Shown: positions 49,504 to 58,020, counted from the first letter of the stretch. The stretch is DNA of 64,000 bases from Ferribacterium limneticum (GCF_020510565.1 NZ_CP075189.1:3393501-3457500); one strand, 5' to 3'. The notes: generated by a model from the letters alone, not told the origin. Program-made: numbers and translations.

Positions 49504-50049
49504 ATGAAAACCCGCCTGATGATGATCGCCAGCGCCCTGCTGGCTTCCCTGATCTGCCTGCCGGCCAGCGCCCAGCCCGCTCAAGGCCCGGGAGGAATGG
49601 GCGGCGGCATGAACGGCATGGGCCCCGGCGGCGGGATGATGCAAGGCGCCGGCCCGCGCGCCCGTGCCCCGCGCGACTGCAGCCAGGCCCAGAACCCGGC
49701 CGCCTGCACCGCCCAGCGCGAAGCCCGCACCCAGGCCCGGGAAGCCTGCAAGAACACCACCGGCCCGCAACGCCGGCAATGCATGCAGGAACAGCGGCAG
49801 AACTTCGACTGCACCAAAGCCGGCAACCCGCAGCAATGCGAAGCCCGCAAGATGGCCTACAAGGAATGCCAAGGCCAGACCGGCCCCGCCTTCCGCCAAT
49901 GCATGCAACAGAAAATGCCGCCGGTCGACTGCAGCAAAGCCCCGAACCAGGCCCGCTGCGAGCAACACCAAAAAGCCCGCGCCGCCTGTCAGGACAAAAT
50001 CGGCCCGGAACACAAAGCCTGCCTGCGTGAGCAGTTCGGTGCGAAATAA
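49504..50049 (+). CDS. Secreted Cys-rich protein with three tandem repeats
   Basis: 181 residues; signal peptide (MKTRLMMIASALLASLICLPASA) then a Gly/Met-rich linker and three units of about 36 residues with pattern DC-x-A-NP-x2-C-x-A-...-C-x5-GP-x2-R-x-C, giving four Cys each. GPQRRQCM, GPAFRQCM and GPEHKACL end the units. Not recognised as a named family; the pattern suggests disulfides or metal binding outside the cytoplasm. The ATG at 49504 has AAGGAGCGAA just upstream. A hairpin and dispersed repeat copy follow its stop. Confidence 0.75.
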   Translation: MKTRLMMIASALLASLICLPASAQPAQGPGGMGGGMNGMGPGGGMMQGAGPRARAPRDCSQAQNPAACTAQREARTQAREACKNTTGPQRRQCMQEQRQNFDCTKAGNPQQCEARKMAYKECQGQTGPAFRQCMQQKMPPVDCSKAPNQARCEQHQKARAACQDKIGPEHKACLREQFGAK

Positions 50050-50066
50050 ACCAGAAAATCAGCCGC

Positions 50067-50090
50067 GAAATGCCGGGCAACCGGCATTTC
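50067..50090 (+). terminator. Hairpin fused to a dispersed repeat, after the Cys-repeat gene
   Basis: GAAATGCCGG-GCAA-CCGGCATTTC, a perfect 10-bp stem with a GCAA tetraloop, then AATTTTGG. The 3' arm ends in the ATTTC that begins the dispersed repeat. Confidence 0.6.
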
Positions 50091-50121
50091 AATTTTGGGC
50101 AAATATTCCGGTTGACCGTGG
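50086..50121 (+). repeat. 36-bp dispersed repeat, after the Cys-repeat gene
   Basis: ATTTCAATTTTGGGCA then ATATTCCGGTTGACCGTGG; same orientation as the upstream gene, with a few changes in the T-tract region. Confidence 0.82.
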
Positions 50122-50150
50122 TGATTGGGACAATCAGCGGGATAGCTGCC

Positions 50151-50185
50151 CAACAAAAAGGAACCTCTCGGGTTCCTTTTTGTTG
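50151..50185. terminator. Strong bidirectional-type terminator
   Basis: CAACAAAAAGGAACC, loop, GGTTCCTTTTTGTTG: a perfect 15-bp stem with A and T tracts, able to terminate in both directions. It separates the Cys-repeat gene from the PQQ locus. Confidence 0.88.
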
Positions 50186-50484
50186 AGGGGATTTAGAAGC
50201 GATGGTTGGTCTGGTGTGTGCCTTGAAGAGACATTCGGCTTGCTGGTGGAATCTATCCTGTGCTGAAGGCGAATCCGACATCCAAGCTGTAGCCTCACAT
50301 CGGTCTATTTTGATTAAAACTGCAAGCACCCGATGCCGCTGCTGCGGGAAGCTCATCACACATCATCCCGGTCGCTCCTTTGCTCAGGGTGTGCTGTTTC
50401 TCCGGGTTGCCGATCCGAATGTAAGAAAGAACCCTCTGGCGCGCTCCACAAAGTGGAAAATTACGCGCCCCTGTCCGGGTTAAC
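50186..50484. other. Leader region before the PQQ-locus kinase, no gene
   Basis: About 300 bases with only short open frames lacking good ribosome binding sites. Nothing recognisable until the palindrome at 50485. Confidence 0.5.
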
Positions 50485-50503
50485 GTCGGGCAATTTACCC
50501 GAC
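50485..50503. promoter_or_regulatory. Palindromic operator candidate, PQQ locus (site 1)
   Basis: GTCGGG-caattta-CCCGAC, a perfect 6-bp inverted repeat 45 bases before the kinase gene start. The same GTCGGGCAA core recurs at 56521 before the associated binding-protein gene. Confidence 0.6.
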
Positions 50504-50548
50504 AGTTTTGAGGCATCCTATGTCCACATCGACGATTACCGCCTGACC

Positions 50549-51958
50549 ATGTTCGCCTCTCCCCCATTGCGCCCGCTTGACCTCAAGCGCCATCTCCTTG
50601 TTCGCGTCAGCCTGTTTGCCCTGATCGTGCTTTTCGTCGGGGCCGCAGTGACGCTGCTCGAGGCCCGCTATCGCATCCGCAGCGACATTCAGCGCACTGG
50701 CATTGCCATCCGCCTGCTTATCGCCGACGAGATCAATCGCAATTACTCGGTCTACAACGCGCCCCTGGCCGAGCTTAACCTCGACTTGGCCGCCTTAAAG
50801 GCGATCGGCCAAGTACTCAATTTCTGCATTGAGATGACCGATTTCCATAGCCATACCATGTACCGGCAATGTTTTGCCGAAGCAACCAAGCTGCCCGGCC
50901 CCGTGGACGACTTCATGCGCTGGGTAATCGGCAGCGATATGGCATATCTGGACAGCATTGGCCATTATCCAGGCGTCACCGCCGGGCAACTGGTGGTCAC
51001 ACCCAATTACTGCAGCGAAGTGCAGGAATTGGCTAGGAAGCTTGGCAATCTCCTGGCAGTCAGCGTGATGATTTTGCTCCTCAGCTTTTTCGTCTATCGC
51101 CCGGTACGCAATGCCCTGGCACCTTCGGAGGCCATTCTTGGCACCCTCAGACGAATGGAGCAAGGTGATCTCAGCGCCCGCATGCCGAACTCCGCTCTGA
51201 TTGAACTGAACAGTATCGGCGAGGGCTTCAACCATTTGGCCAACCGTCTGGAAAATACTATCCACAGCCAGCAACGCCTGGCGCACCGATTGCTGTCGGT
51301 CCGTGAGGAGGAACGCCGGCACCTGGCCCGGGAGCTCCACGATGAATTTGGTCAGTATCTGGCTTCCCTCAATGCCGAAGCAGCCTTTGCCCGGGAGCTG
51401 GCCGACGAAGCCGTACCTGCCCTACGTCCCTGCGCAGATTCCATCGTTAAGACCGTCGAGCACATGATGGAAGCCCTGCAACAGATTCTCCATCGCTTGC
51501 GGCCCATCGGCCTCGAAGAATTCGGGCTGCTGCCCAGCCTGGAACAGTTGATCACGGGCTGGAATCAGCGCTGCCGGGATACCCGTTTCACGCTCGCCGC
51601 TGACCCAGCGCTTGGCGACTTGCCGAACAACATCAACGTCAGCCTCTACCGAATTATTCAGGAGAGCATTACCAATGCCGTGCGCCATGGCCAGCCTGAT
51701 CGGGTCGAGGTAATACTGCAGCGCCGGCCAGCAGGCCTGGTGCTGGAGATTCGCGACGACGGCCAGGGCAGTGCTTCCCGTGAAAGCTCAGGCAAGTCCG
51801 GAAAGCCGGGCGGCTTCGGGCGGCTGGGCATGGAAGAACGGGTCCTGGCCTTGGGCGGCACTCTGAGCATCCTGCCGGCACCGCCGCGAGGAACCCTCGT
51901 CAGCGTCTCCCTGCCCTTGGCGGGCGCCGATGAAACCGCAGGGAAGGAAGCGTCATGA
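50549..51958 (+). CDS. HisKA_3 (NarL-type) membrane sensor histidine kinase
   Basis: 469 residues, ATG 50549 (MFASPPLRPLDLKRH). Two spans flank a periplasmic sensor (about 45-165), then HAMP (about 185-240), HisKA_3 with phospho-His in EERRHLARELHDEFGQYL, and HATPase (IIQESITNAVRHG). Stop overlaps the regulator (ATGA). Placed at one end of a PQQ alcohol dehydrogenase locus, convergent with it, so it probably senses alcohol or related metabolites as kinases of ethanol-oxidation loci do, by analogy. Confidence 0.88.
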   Translation: MFASPPLRPLDLKRHLLVRVSLFALIVLFVGAAVTLLEARYRIRSDIQRTGIAIRLLIADEINRNYSVYNAPLAELNLDLAALKAIGQVLNFCIEMTDFHSHTMYRQCFAEATKLPGPVDDFMRWVIGSDMAYLDSIGHYPGVTAGQLVVTPNYCSEVQELARKLGNLLAVSVMILLLSFFVYRPVRNALAPSEAILGTLRRMEQGDLSARMPNSALIELNSIGEGFNHLANRLENTIHSQQRLAHRLLSVREEERRHLARELHDEFGQYLASLNAEAAFARELADEAVPALRPCADSIVKTVEHMMEALQQILHRLRPIGLEEFGLLPSLEQLITGWNQRCRDTRFTLAADPALGDLPNNINVSLYRIIQESITNAVRHGQPDRVEVILQRRPAGLVLEIRDDGQGSASRESSGKSGKPGGFGRLGMEERVLALGGTLSILPAPPRGTLVSVSLPLAGADETAGKEAS

Positions 51959-52584
51959 TCCGCATTCTCCTGGTCGACGACCATGCCGTCGTCCGCGAAG
52001 GCTATCGCCGGCTCCTCGAACGCCGCGCCGACCTGCGCGTCGAGGCTGAGGCCGATTCCGCCGAAGAGGCTCTGCAACGACTGCGGGAATTCGAGCCCGA
52101 CCTGATCATTCTCGACTTGTCACTACCGAACATGGGCGGCATCGAACTCACCCGCCGTATACTTCAGCGCCAGCCGGATGCCCGTATCCTGGCCTTCAGC
52201 ATGCATCGCGACCCACTTTTCGCGGCACAGGCCATCCGTGCCGGCGCCCTCGGCTACGTGACCAAGAGCAGCAGTCCGGATGTGCTCATCCAGGCCGTGT
52301 ACAAGGTCGCCCGCAAGGAAAAAGTACTGAGCCCGGACATCGCGCCGGAGATGGCCTTGATTCTGCTGCAGGGTGAGAGCAATCCGGCGGAAGAGCTGAA
52401 TCCACGGGAATTCGAAATCCTCCGCCTGCTTCTTGGCGGCCATGGCGTCGAGGAAATCGGCAACATCCTCAGTATCAGTCCCAAAACCGTGCAGAACGTT
52501 CACTACCAGATCAAGGCCAAGCTGGGCGTCAGGACGGATATCGAACTCGCCCGCTTGGCCATGAAGCTCAAACTGATCGATTAG
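51955..52584 (+). CDS. NarL/FixJ-type response regulator
   Basis: 209 residues. Receiver with IRILLVDDHAVVREGYRRLL and phospho-Asp in LIILDLSLPNMGG, and a LuxR HTH (ELNPREFEILRLLLGGHGVEEIGNILSISPKTVQNVHYQIKAKLGV). Translationally coupled to the kinase. It is the natural candidate to bind the GTCGGGCAA palindromes and control the locus. Confidence 0.93.
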   Translation: MIRILLVDDHAVVREGYRRLLERRADLRVEAEADSAEEALQRLREFEPDLIILDLSLPNMGGIELTRRILQRQPDARILAFSMHRDPLFAAQAIRAGALGYVTKSSSPDVLIQAVYKVARKEKVLSPDIAPEMALILLQGESNPAEELNPREFEILRLLLGGHGVEEIGNILSISPKTVQNVHYQIKAKLGVRTDIELARLAMKLKLID

Positions 52585-52617
52585 CCTGACTAGCGGGATT
52601 CCGGTGAGCCTGTGGCC

Positions 52618-53688
52618 TCAAGGCTGATCGAGGCTGCCAAACGCCTTCGGATAAGTGACGATGCCCCAGGGCATGCCCTTGTTGGCAATCCTCTTGGTCA
52701 CTTCCAGCGTCTTGGTATCGATCACGATCACCTCGTCGGAGCGACCGCAAGTCAGCAGAACCTGCTTGTCATCCGGGGTAAAGGTGAAGTGCCAGCAACG
52801 CTCGCCACTCGGAATCTCCTTGATTTTCTCAAGTGACGCTGCATCGAAAACCTGCAGCGTATTTGCCCGCGACGCGGCGACGAAAATGCGCTGGCCGGTA
52901 CGATCAAAGGCAATACCGTAGGGCGTCTTGCCGGTTTCCACCGTCTTGATCGGGTCAAGTTTGTCGTCGAGGATGAGGAACTTGTTGCCAAACTCCAGCG
53001 TCGCGACATAGCGCTTGCCGTCCGGCGATACCTTGATGCCGCGCGGCCGGTCGCCGTACTTGCTGGTCGGGACGGTCTTGAGCAGTTTGCCGCTGCGGAT
53101 GTCATGCAAGGTAATGGTGTTGTCGGCCTCGTTGGTGACGATCATCCGCTTGCCGTCGGGTGTGAACTCGATACCTTCAGTTTCCGGGCCGCTGGTAATT
53201 TCCTTGAGCAGCTTGCCTTTCCTGATATCGACAATGGCGATGCGGGCCGGCACCTTGTCATCGTCGTCGTCTTCCTCGACCACGACGGCACCGGGCTTGG
53301 GTGGCGGACCGCCCTTGGAACTGGGTTCGTAAGTGACAAAGGCCTTGTCGCCGAGAACGCGGACGAACTCCGGATTCTTGCCGATCTTGACCTGCTTGAC
53401 GACCTTGCGGGTGGCCAGGTCGATGATTGAAACGTTGGCATCATCCTTGTTGGCCGTAACCAGATACTTGCCGTCGGCCGTGACGCCGATGCCGCGCGGC
53501 CCCTTGGCTCCGACCTCGAATGAACCGGTCAGTTCGAGTGTCGCCAGATCAAGGACACCGATGCCGCCATTCTGGTTCGAGATATAAGCCACGCCGGCCG
53601 TCTGGGCCTGGGCGGCGGCGGCGAGGCCCAGGGCAAACAGGGTGGCGCAAATGAGTTTGTTGGGCATTCTGATCGACTTCATTTTCAT
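52618..53688 (-). CDS. YVTN beta-propeller protein, PQQ-catabolism type
   Basis: 356 residues from ATG 53688 (GGAG eight bases upstream; a GTG at 53697 is an alternative). Signal peptide ends QAQ. Repeats of the YVTN type (VAYISNQNGGIGVLDL, GVTADGKYLVTANKDDANVSIIDL, PDGKRMIVTNEADNTITLHDI...) form a seven-bladed propeller. An acidic insert VVVEEDDDDDKV (about 142-153) follows GGPPPKPG. Such proteins occur beside PQQ dehydrogenases; the role is unsettled. 20 bases after the PQQ gene, same operon. Confidence 0.88.
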   Translation of the reverse strand: MKMKSIRMPNKLICATLFALGLAAAAQAQTAGVAYISNQNGGIGVLDLATLELTGSFEVGAKGPRGIGVTADGKYLVTANKDDANVSIIDLATRKVVKQVKIGKNPEFVRVLGDKAFVTYEPSSKGGPPPKPGAVVVEEDDDDDKVPARIAIVDIRKGKLLKEITSGPETEGIEFTPDGKRMIVTNEADNTITLHDIRSGKLLKTVPTSKYGDRPRGIKVSPDGKRYVATLEFGNKFLILDDKLDPIKTVETGKTPYGIAFDRTGQRIFVAASRANTLQVFDAASLEKIKEIPSGERCWHFTFTPDDKQVLLTCGRSDEVIVIDTKTLEVTKRIANKGMPWGIVTYPKAFGSLDQP

Positions 53689-53716
53689 CGCAATCACTCC
53701 GATTTATCCAAGCACT

Positions 53717-55477
53717 CTAATGATTCAGCTTATAGACCTGGAACATATCTCCAGCCTTGTATCCAAAAATCTGATTGCCGCCGGCAGCGACCGCCACATA
53801 CTGAACACCATCGATCTGATAAGTAATCGGAGGAGCATTTACCCCAGCGTCCAATTGATCGCTCCACAACACTTGGCCAGTCGTGGCGTCATAAGCATTG
53901 AATCTCCCCCCGCCCTCGCCCATGAAGACAAGATTGCCCTCGGTCGCCAACAAGCCGCCCACCAATGGCTGCGCCGTCTTGCGTTGCCACTTGACCTTCC
54001 CCGATGCCAGATCAATCGCCGACAACACGCCCCAACGCGGGACATCCATCAGTGGTTCAAGTGTCGTGTATTCCACTGCTGGCTTGCTTGGCGAGGCGGG
54101 AAGAACCCTCTTGGTGTATTTGACCGGCCAGTGGATCGCCGGCACATACGCAACCAGTTTCTTCGCGTCCACAGAGGTCGGCGACCAACTAACCCCACCA
54201 AGCACGCCTGGCAAGATCACCTGGCCTTCCGGAGTTGGGTTGGTAAAGGTATTTTGGTGAGCCACGAACTCTTCCGATTTGAGCAGCAACTCGCCGGTCA
54301 GGCGGTTATGAATATAGTACCAGCCGATCTTGGCGGCCTGGCCTACAGCCGGTACCAGTTTTCCTCTATGAGGGTAATCGAACAGGACTGCCGGGCTGGC
54401 CACGTCATAGCCCCACTGGTCGTGCGGCACCTGCTGGTAATGCCAGCGAATTTTTCCGGTGTTGACGTCCAAGCAGACTAAGGAGACCGTATATAGGTTA
54501 TCTCCAGGTCTTGAAGTGCCATCCATCTGGGGGGATGGGTTGCCAGTACCGAAGTACAACAAACCATTCTTGGCATCTATCGCCGGAGTAGACCACGCCG
54601 AGCCTCCACCATACTTAGCTGCCTCAGGATACTTCGACAAATCTGCCCGTTCCTTCTCGATATCCCGATGAAGAGTTATGCCATCGGGCGTCGTTTGACT
54701 GAATTCACCTTCCCAATTGACCGGGGCGATCGTGTCGAACTGCCAGATGCGCTTCCCTGTATTCACATCAAACGCCGCCAGGAATCCAGACCGTCCATAG
54801 CTGCCTGCGAAGCCGACAACGGTACCAAGTGGCGCGCCATCCCGGTCGGAATCCAAATGCAGGCCGAAGCCAACGCCGGTCACCCCGATGAGCACCTTGC
54901 CTTGGTAAACCACGGGCGCCATGGCGATACCGACGCCGGATTGCCCGGCAATGCCGGCCTTTCTGAGTGGATCAGAATCCTTCAGGGAAGCAATGGACTC
55001 GCTTTTGACGCTACCAGCGTCCGCTACTTCAATATCCCATAGAACTTTCCCGGATTGCACATCCAGCGCAATCAAACGGGCATCCACGGTGCCAATGAAG
55101 ACCTTGCCATCAGCGACCGCTACACCACGATTCGCCGGACCGCAGCACATTGGATAATCCTTTTTGCGCTGATGGTCATAGCGCCACAACTGTCTTCCTG
55201 TAACGGCATCTAGCGCGACGACATGATTGAATGGCAGAGACAGGAATATGGTGCGATCAACCATGATGGGCGTCGCCTGAAACGTCGCCTTGATTCCACT
55301 CTGGTAAGTCCACGCCCTGCTCAGCTTATTCACGTTCCCGGTGTTGATCTGGTCAATCCCGGAATACCTCCGGTTGCTGTGATCCAGACCATAAGTTGGC
55401 CAGTCGATATCGCCGGCAAAGACTGGCGTGAGAACGATGGTGGCAACCATCAATAGCAGATGTTTATATAAGCGCAT
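53717..55477 (-). CDS. PQQ-dependent alcohol dehydrogenase-like quinoprotein
   Basis: 586 residues, signal peptide (LLLMVATIVLTPVFA), W-motif propeller repeats and the adjacent-cysteine pair (PMCCGPANRG) that contacts PQQ. In the active-site segment the usual W-D-Y-(D) is HDQWGYDVASP, so the position of the first, catalytic Asp is Gly while the next Asp is kept. Either the catalytic base is supplied elsewhere or the subfamily differs. No cytochrome c partner or pqq synthesis genes in the window. AT content looks higher than in its neighbours, hinting at transfer. Confidence 0.9.
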   Translation of the reverse strand: MRLYKHLLLMVATIVLTPVFAGDIDWPTYGLDHSNRRYSGIDQINTGNVNKLSRAWTYQSGIKATFQATPIMVDRTIFLSLPFNHVVALDAVTGRQLWRYDHQRKKDYPMCCGPANRGVAVADGKVFIGTVDARLIALDVQSGKVLWDIEVADAGSVKSESIASLKDSDPLRKAGIAGQSGVGIAMAPVVYQGKVLIGVTGVGFGLHLDSDRDGAPLGTVVGFAGSYGRSGFLAAFDVNTGKRIWQFDTIAPVNWEGEFSQTTPDGITLHRDIEKERADLSKYPEAAKYGGGSAWSTPAIDAKNGLLYFGTGNPSPQMDGTSRPGDNLYTVSLVCLDVNTGKIRWHYQQVPHDQWGYDVASPAVLFDYPHRGKLVPAVGQAAKIGWYYIHNRLTGELLLKSEEFVAHQNTFTNPTPEGQVILPGVLGGVSWSPTSVDAKKLVAYVPAIHWPVKYTKRVLPASPSKPAVEYTTLEPLMDVPRWGVLSAIDLASGKVKWQRKTAQPLVGGLLATEGNLVFMGEGGGRFNAYDATTGQVLWSDQLDAGVNAPPITYQIDGVQYVAVAAGGNQIFGYKAGDMFQVYKLNH

Positions 55478-55542
55478 TTTTTCAGCCCAGGTATTGATAA
55501 TCTGAACGGCTAGAACAGGAGTCTTGCAGCCATTCGTCGCGT

Positions 55543-55557
55543 GTCCGCCGAGCGGAC
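55543..55557 (-). terminator. Small hairpin after the binding-protein gene
   Basis: GTCCGC-CGA-GCGGAC, five bases beyond the stop of the 55562 gene and before the PQQ gene. No T tract; could attenuate or process the shared transcript. Confidence 0.4.
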
Positions 55558-55561
55558 GGTG

Positions 55562-56410
55562 TCAGCGTGTGTGCAAGGTCACCCCGTGACGCTCGAAAAT
55601 CGCGGCCACCGTGCCATCCTTCTGCAATTCCGAAAGAGCGCCGGACAATGCGGCTGCGAGTTCATCCGCCTCGGCCTTGACGGCCATGCCGACAAGCCAG
55701 CTCTTCGGCCTCAGTTCGCCGAGCTTCGCTTCACCGATGGCAAAGCGGGTGTCGCCGGCGAGGTTGCCCTCAAGTTCGCCGAGCGGCGCCATGATGGCCG
55801 AAATGCTGTCTTCGCCGAGTGCCTTGGCGGCCTCTCTGATTGAAAGGAAATGCACGACATTCGAGCGTAGCCTGCCATGTAGCACGCTTCCGAGAAAGGA
55901 GGCGGCCAGCGAGTCGACTTCGACGCCAATTTTCTCGCGGGTGAACACTTCGAGCGCGACCGCAGCCGAACCGCTGGGGGCCGGAATGCGCTTGGCGACC
56001 CGTGCCATCCCCATCACTTCATGATGATAGGGGGCAAAAATACGCACCTTGTCGTTGGCCTTGGCGAATTCCGCATCGACCGGCACGCGCATCATCACGT
56101 CAGCCGGATTGCCGCGCAGATAGTGGCCTTTCCAGACCATGTTGCGCAGGTCGTCGTTCATGTCCTCGCCAACCATGAAACCGATGATCTCGGCCTGGAG
56201 CCCGAGTTTAGCGGCCAGGGCCTGACCGAGTTCGACGTCAATGCCTTTTCCCGCATCGGAATAAGGGGGGAAATTATTGTAGACGGCGACTTGCAGCCGG
56301 CCACGCTTGCGAATGGTGTCCATCTGCTCGTCGGCCTGCACCGGGGAAAGGCAGATGAGCAGAAAAATGGCAAACGCCAGGAAGAAAGGGCGGCGGTTGG
56401 AACATGTCAT
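55562..56410 (-). CDS. Quinoprotein-associated periplasmic substrate-binding protein
   Basis: 282 residues. Signal peptide (PFFLAFAIFLLICLSPVQA) and SBP family 3 fold (IRKRGRLQVAVYNNFPPYSDAGKGIDVELGQALAAKLG). It matches the MoxJ/XoxJ-like proteins found with PQQ dehydrogenases, thought to help maturation or bind the enzyme rather than feed a transporter. No permease nearby. First gene of the binding-protein, PQQ dehydrogenase, propeller transcript. Candidate operators lie 90-130 bases upstream. Confidence 0.88.
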   Translation of the reverse strand: MTCSNRRPFFLAFAIFLLICLSPVQADEQMDTIRKRGRLQVAVYNNFPPYSDAGKGIDVELGQALAAKLGLQAEIIGFMVGEDMNDDLRNMVWKGHYLRGNPADVMMRVPVDAEFAKANDKVRIFAPYHHEVMGMARVAKRIPAPSGSAAVALEVFTREKIGVEVDSLAASFLGSVLHGRLRSNVVHFLSIREAAKALGEDSISAIMAPLGELEGNLAGDTRFAIGEAKLGELRPKSWLVGMAVKAEADELAAALSGALSELQKDGTVAAIFERHGVTLHTR

Positions 56411-56498
56411 ACGTTTTCTCCGGGATGTTGAATGGGGTTGCGTGCTGTCAGTCCGGATTCTAGGGATATGAACGCGGGACGGAAGCGCCTGGCAAGGG

Positions 56499-56539
56499 GG
56501 CGGGCAATATCGGCGCTCACGTCGGGCAAATTGCCTGCC
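56499..56539. promoter_or_regulatory. Operator candidates, PQQ locus (sites 2 and 3)
   Basis: GTCGGGCAAATTGCCTGCC at 56521-56539 resembles the 50485 palindrome, and GGCGGGCAATATCGGCG at about 56499 is a weaker copy, giving two sites about 22 bases (two helical turns) apart. Confidence 0.5.
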
Positions 56540-56912
56540 AGCGGACCCCTTGTCACTTACGGGCCGGGGTCAGTCACGACCTTGCCGATATGGGTGCCGC
56601 TATAGTGATGCGGGTTAACCAGACACAGCTTTGCGCTCGATGACATCGGTATTGGTTTTTCGTCGCTCTCGTACCTTACGCGCATGCTACTGGGTCAATT
56701 AAAGATCTATCGCGCTTTCGTTCTAGACGTGCCGGGCAACCACATCGACCGATCTGCTCGCAGAGACCGCCTGGCCGCTTTCAGATGTAACACTGTCGTT
56801 GGGCTAACCGCTTTCTGGAAACATTGAACGGCGACAGCTGGCCGAACTCCGCCTGATGACGCTTGCAAATTGAGCTCAAAACGTCATTCGCAAATAGACA
56901 AACAAGTACCTG
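56540..56912. other. Gene-poor stretch, possible relics
   Basis: About 370 bases with no convincing gene. A 29-codon minus-strand frame (56557-56646) ends HIGKVVTDPGP, reminiscent of an MDR dehydrogenase C-terminus, and the rest looks like decayed sequence. Confidence 0.45.
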
Positions 56913-57125
56913 CTACTTCCGCCGCAACGGTCTCAGCAAATCCGACAACCCGTTGTGATCAATCTCCTGCATCAGCGCCAGCAGGCGGCCGATTTCGCCG
57001 GGCGGGAAGCCTTCGCGGGCGAACCAATTGAGGTAGTTGCCGGGGAGGTCGGCGATCAGCGTGCCTTTGTGCTTGCCGAAGGGCATGGCGCGGGTGACGA
57101 GGAGGAGCAGGTCTTCGGGGTTCAT
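56913..57125 (-). CDS. DUF3820 family small protein
   Basis: 70 residues. MPFGKHKGTLIADLPGNYLNWFAREGFPPGEIGRLL is the DUF3820 core. Cytosolic, function unknown; some members are noted as quorum-regulated. 40 bases from the TauE-like gene upstream on the same strand. Confidence 0.85.
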   Translation of the reverse strand: MNPEDLLLLVTRAMPFGKHKGTLIADLPGNYLNWFAREGFPPGEIGRLLALMQEIDHNGLSDLLRPLRRK

Positions 57126-57165
57126 TGACGGCGGTGTTCAGGCAGAGCCGCCATTGTGCCAAAAC

Positions 57166-57918
57166 TCAGCCGAGGCAGATCATCCACAGCGCGGTGGCGA
57201 CCAGCATCAGCGCGAAAGCGACACGCAGACGACGCTCGGGCAGGCGATGGGCGATGCGGACGCCGTAGGAAACGGTCAGCGCACCACCCAAGGCGAACAG
57301 CACCCCGGTTTTCCAGTCGACCAGCCCGGCGTTCGTGAAGGTCAGCAGGGCGACGATGGAACTGGGGGTGACCAGCGCAATGGCAAAGCCCTGTGCCATG
57401 GCCTGCGTTTGCCGGAAAAAGGTGACGAGAATGGGCGGCGTGATCATGCCGCCGCCGATGCTGATCAGTCCCTGACAGGTGCCGCCGATCAAACCGACCA
57501 GCGGAATCAGCCGCTCCGGTAACGCGAACGACCAGCGTGAGCGGCCAGCGCGCAGGGACCACAGGCTGTGGACGGCCAGCCAGAGCAGGAAGGCGCCGAA
57601 ATAGCGACGCAGTTCGCTGGAGGCCAGATTGCTCGCGTAGTGGGCGGTCAAGGCCGTGGCCGTCACCGAGCAGAGCATGAGCAAGGCGGTGCGCAGCTTT
57701 GGCAGCGGCTGGCGCTGGCAGTAACGCCACAGGGCAATGCTCAGGTTGGGCACCATCATGACCAGCGCCGTGCCCTGCGCGAGTTTCTGGTCCATGCCGA
57801 ACAGCCCGGTCATCACCGGGATGGCGATGATGCCGCCGCCGATGCCGAAGATGCCACCGGCCAGGCCGAGGGCGGCACCGATCAGGAGGGGCAAGACAAG
57901 GCTAAGGGCGAGGATCAT
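57166..57918 (-). CDS. TauE/SafE-type sulfite exporter family permease
   Basis: 250 residues, about eight spans. LIGAALGLAGGIFGIGGGIIAIPVM and LIGGTCQGLISIGGGMITPPIL are the two pseudo-repeat TauE motifs. Substrates in the family include sulfite, sulfoacetate and other anions; specific cargo unknown. Divergent from LysR across an AT-rich 102-base gap, so possibly its target. Confidence 0.88.
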   Translation of the reverse strand: MILALSLVLPLLIGAALGLAGGIFGIGGGIIAIPVMTGLFGMDQKLAQGTALVMMVPNLSIALWRYCQRQPLPKLRTALLMLCSVTATALTAHYASNLASSELRRYFGAFLLWLAVHSLWSLRAGRSRWSFALPERLIPLVGLIGGTCQGLISIGGGMITPPILVTFFRQTQAMAQGFAIALVTPSSIVALLTFTNAGLVDWKTGVLFALGGALTVSYGVRIAHRLPERRLRVAFALMLVATALWMICLG

Positions 57919-57959
57919 GGCTGGACTCGGAAATAATGTCGGGCCATGTTACTGCTTTG

Positions 57960-58018
57960 CACAAAAGCTAAAATATCGCTAAATTTACTTGATTCGTTAA
58001 TTTTATTTATCAATAAAC
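57960..58018. promoter_or_regulatory. AT-rich divergent promoter region
   Basis: About 60 bases of strongly AT-rich sequence in an otherwise GC-rich region, between divergent permease and LysR starts, the usual location of LysR binding and both promoters. Confidence 0.4.
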
Positions 58019-58020
58019 CG

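Noticed and set aside
50202-50483. Small frame before the PQQ-locus kinase
   Set aside because: No ribosome binding site and no recognisable domain; it is probably 5' untranslated or intergenic sequence.
56557-56646. 29-codon minus-strand frame ending like an MDR dehydrogenase
   Set aside because: Too short and weakly similar to support a pseudogene call; kept only as a possible relic.
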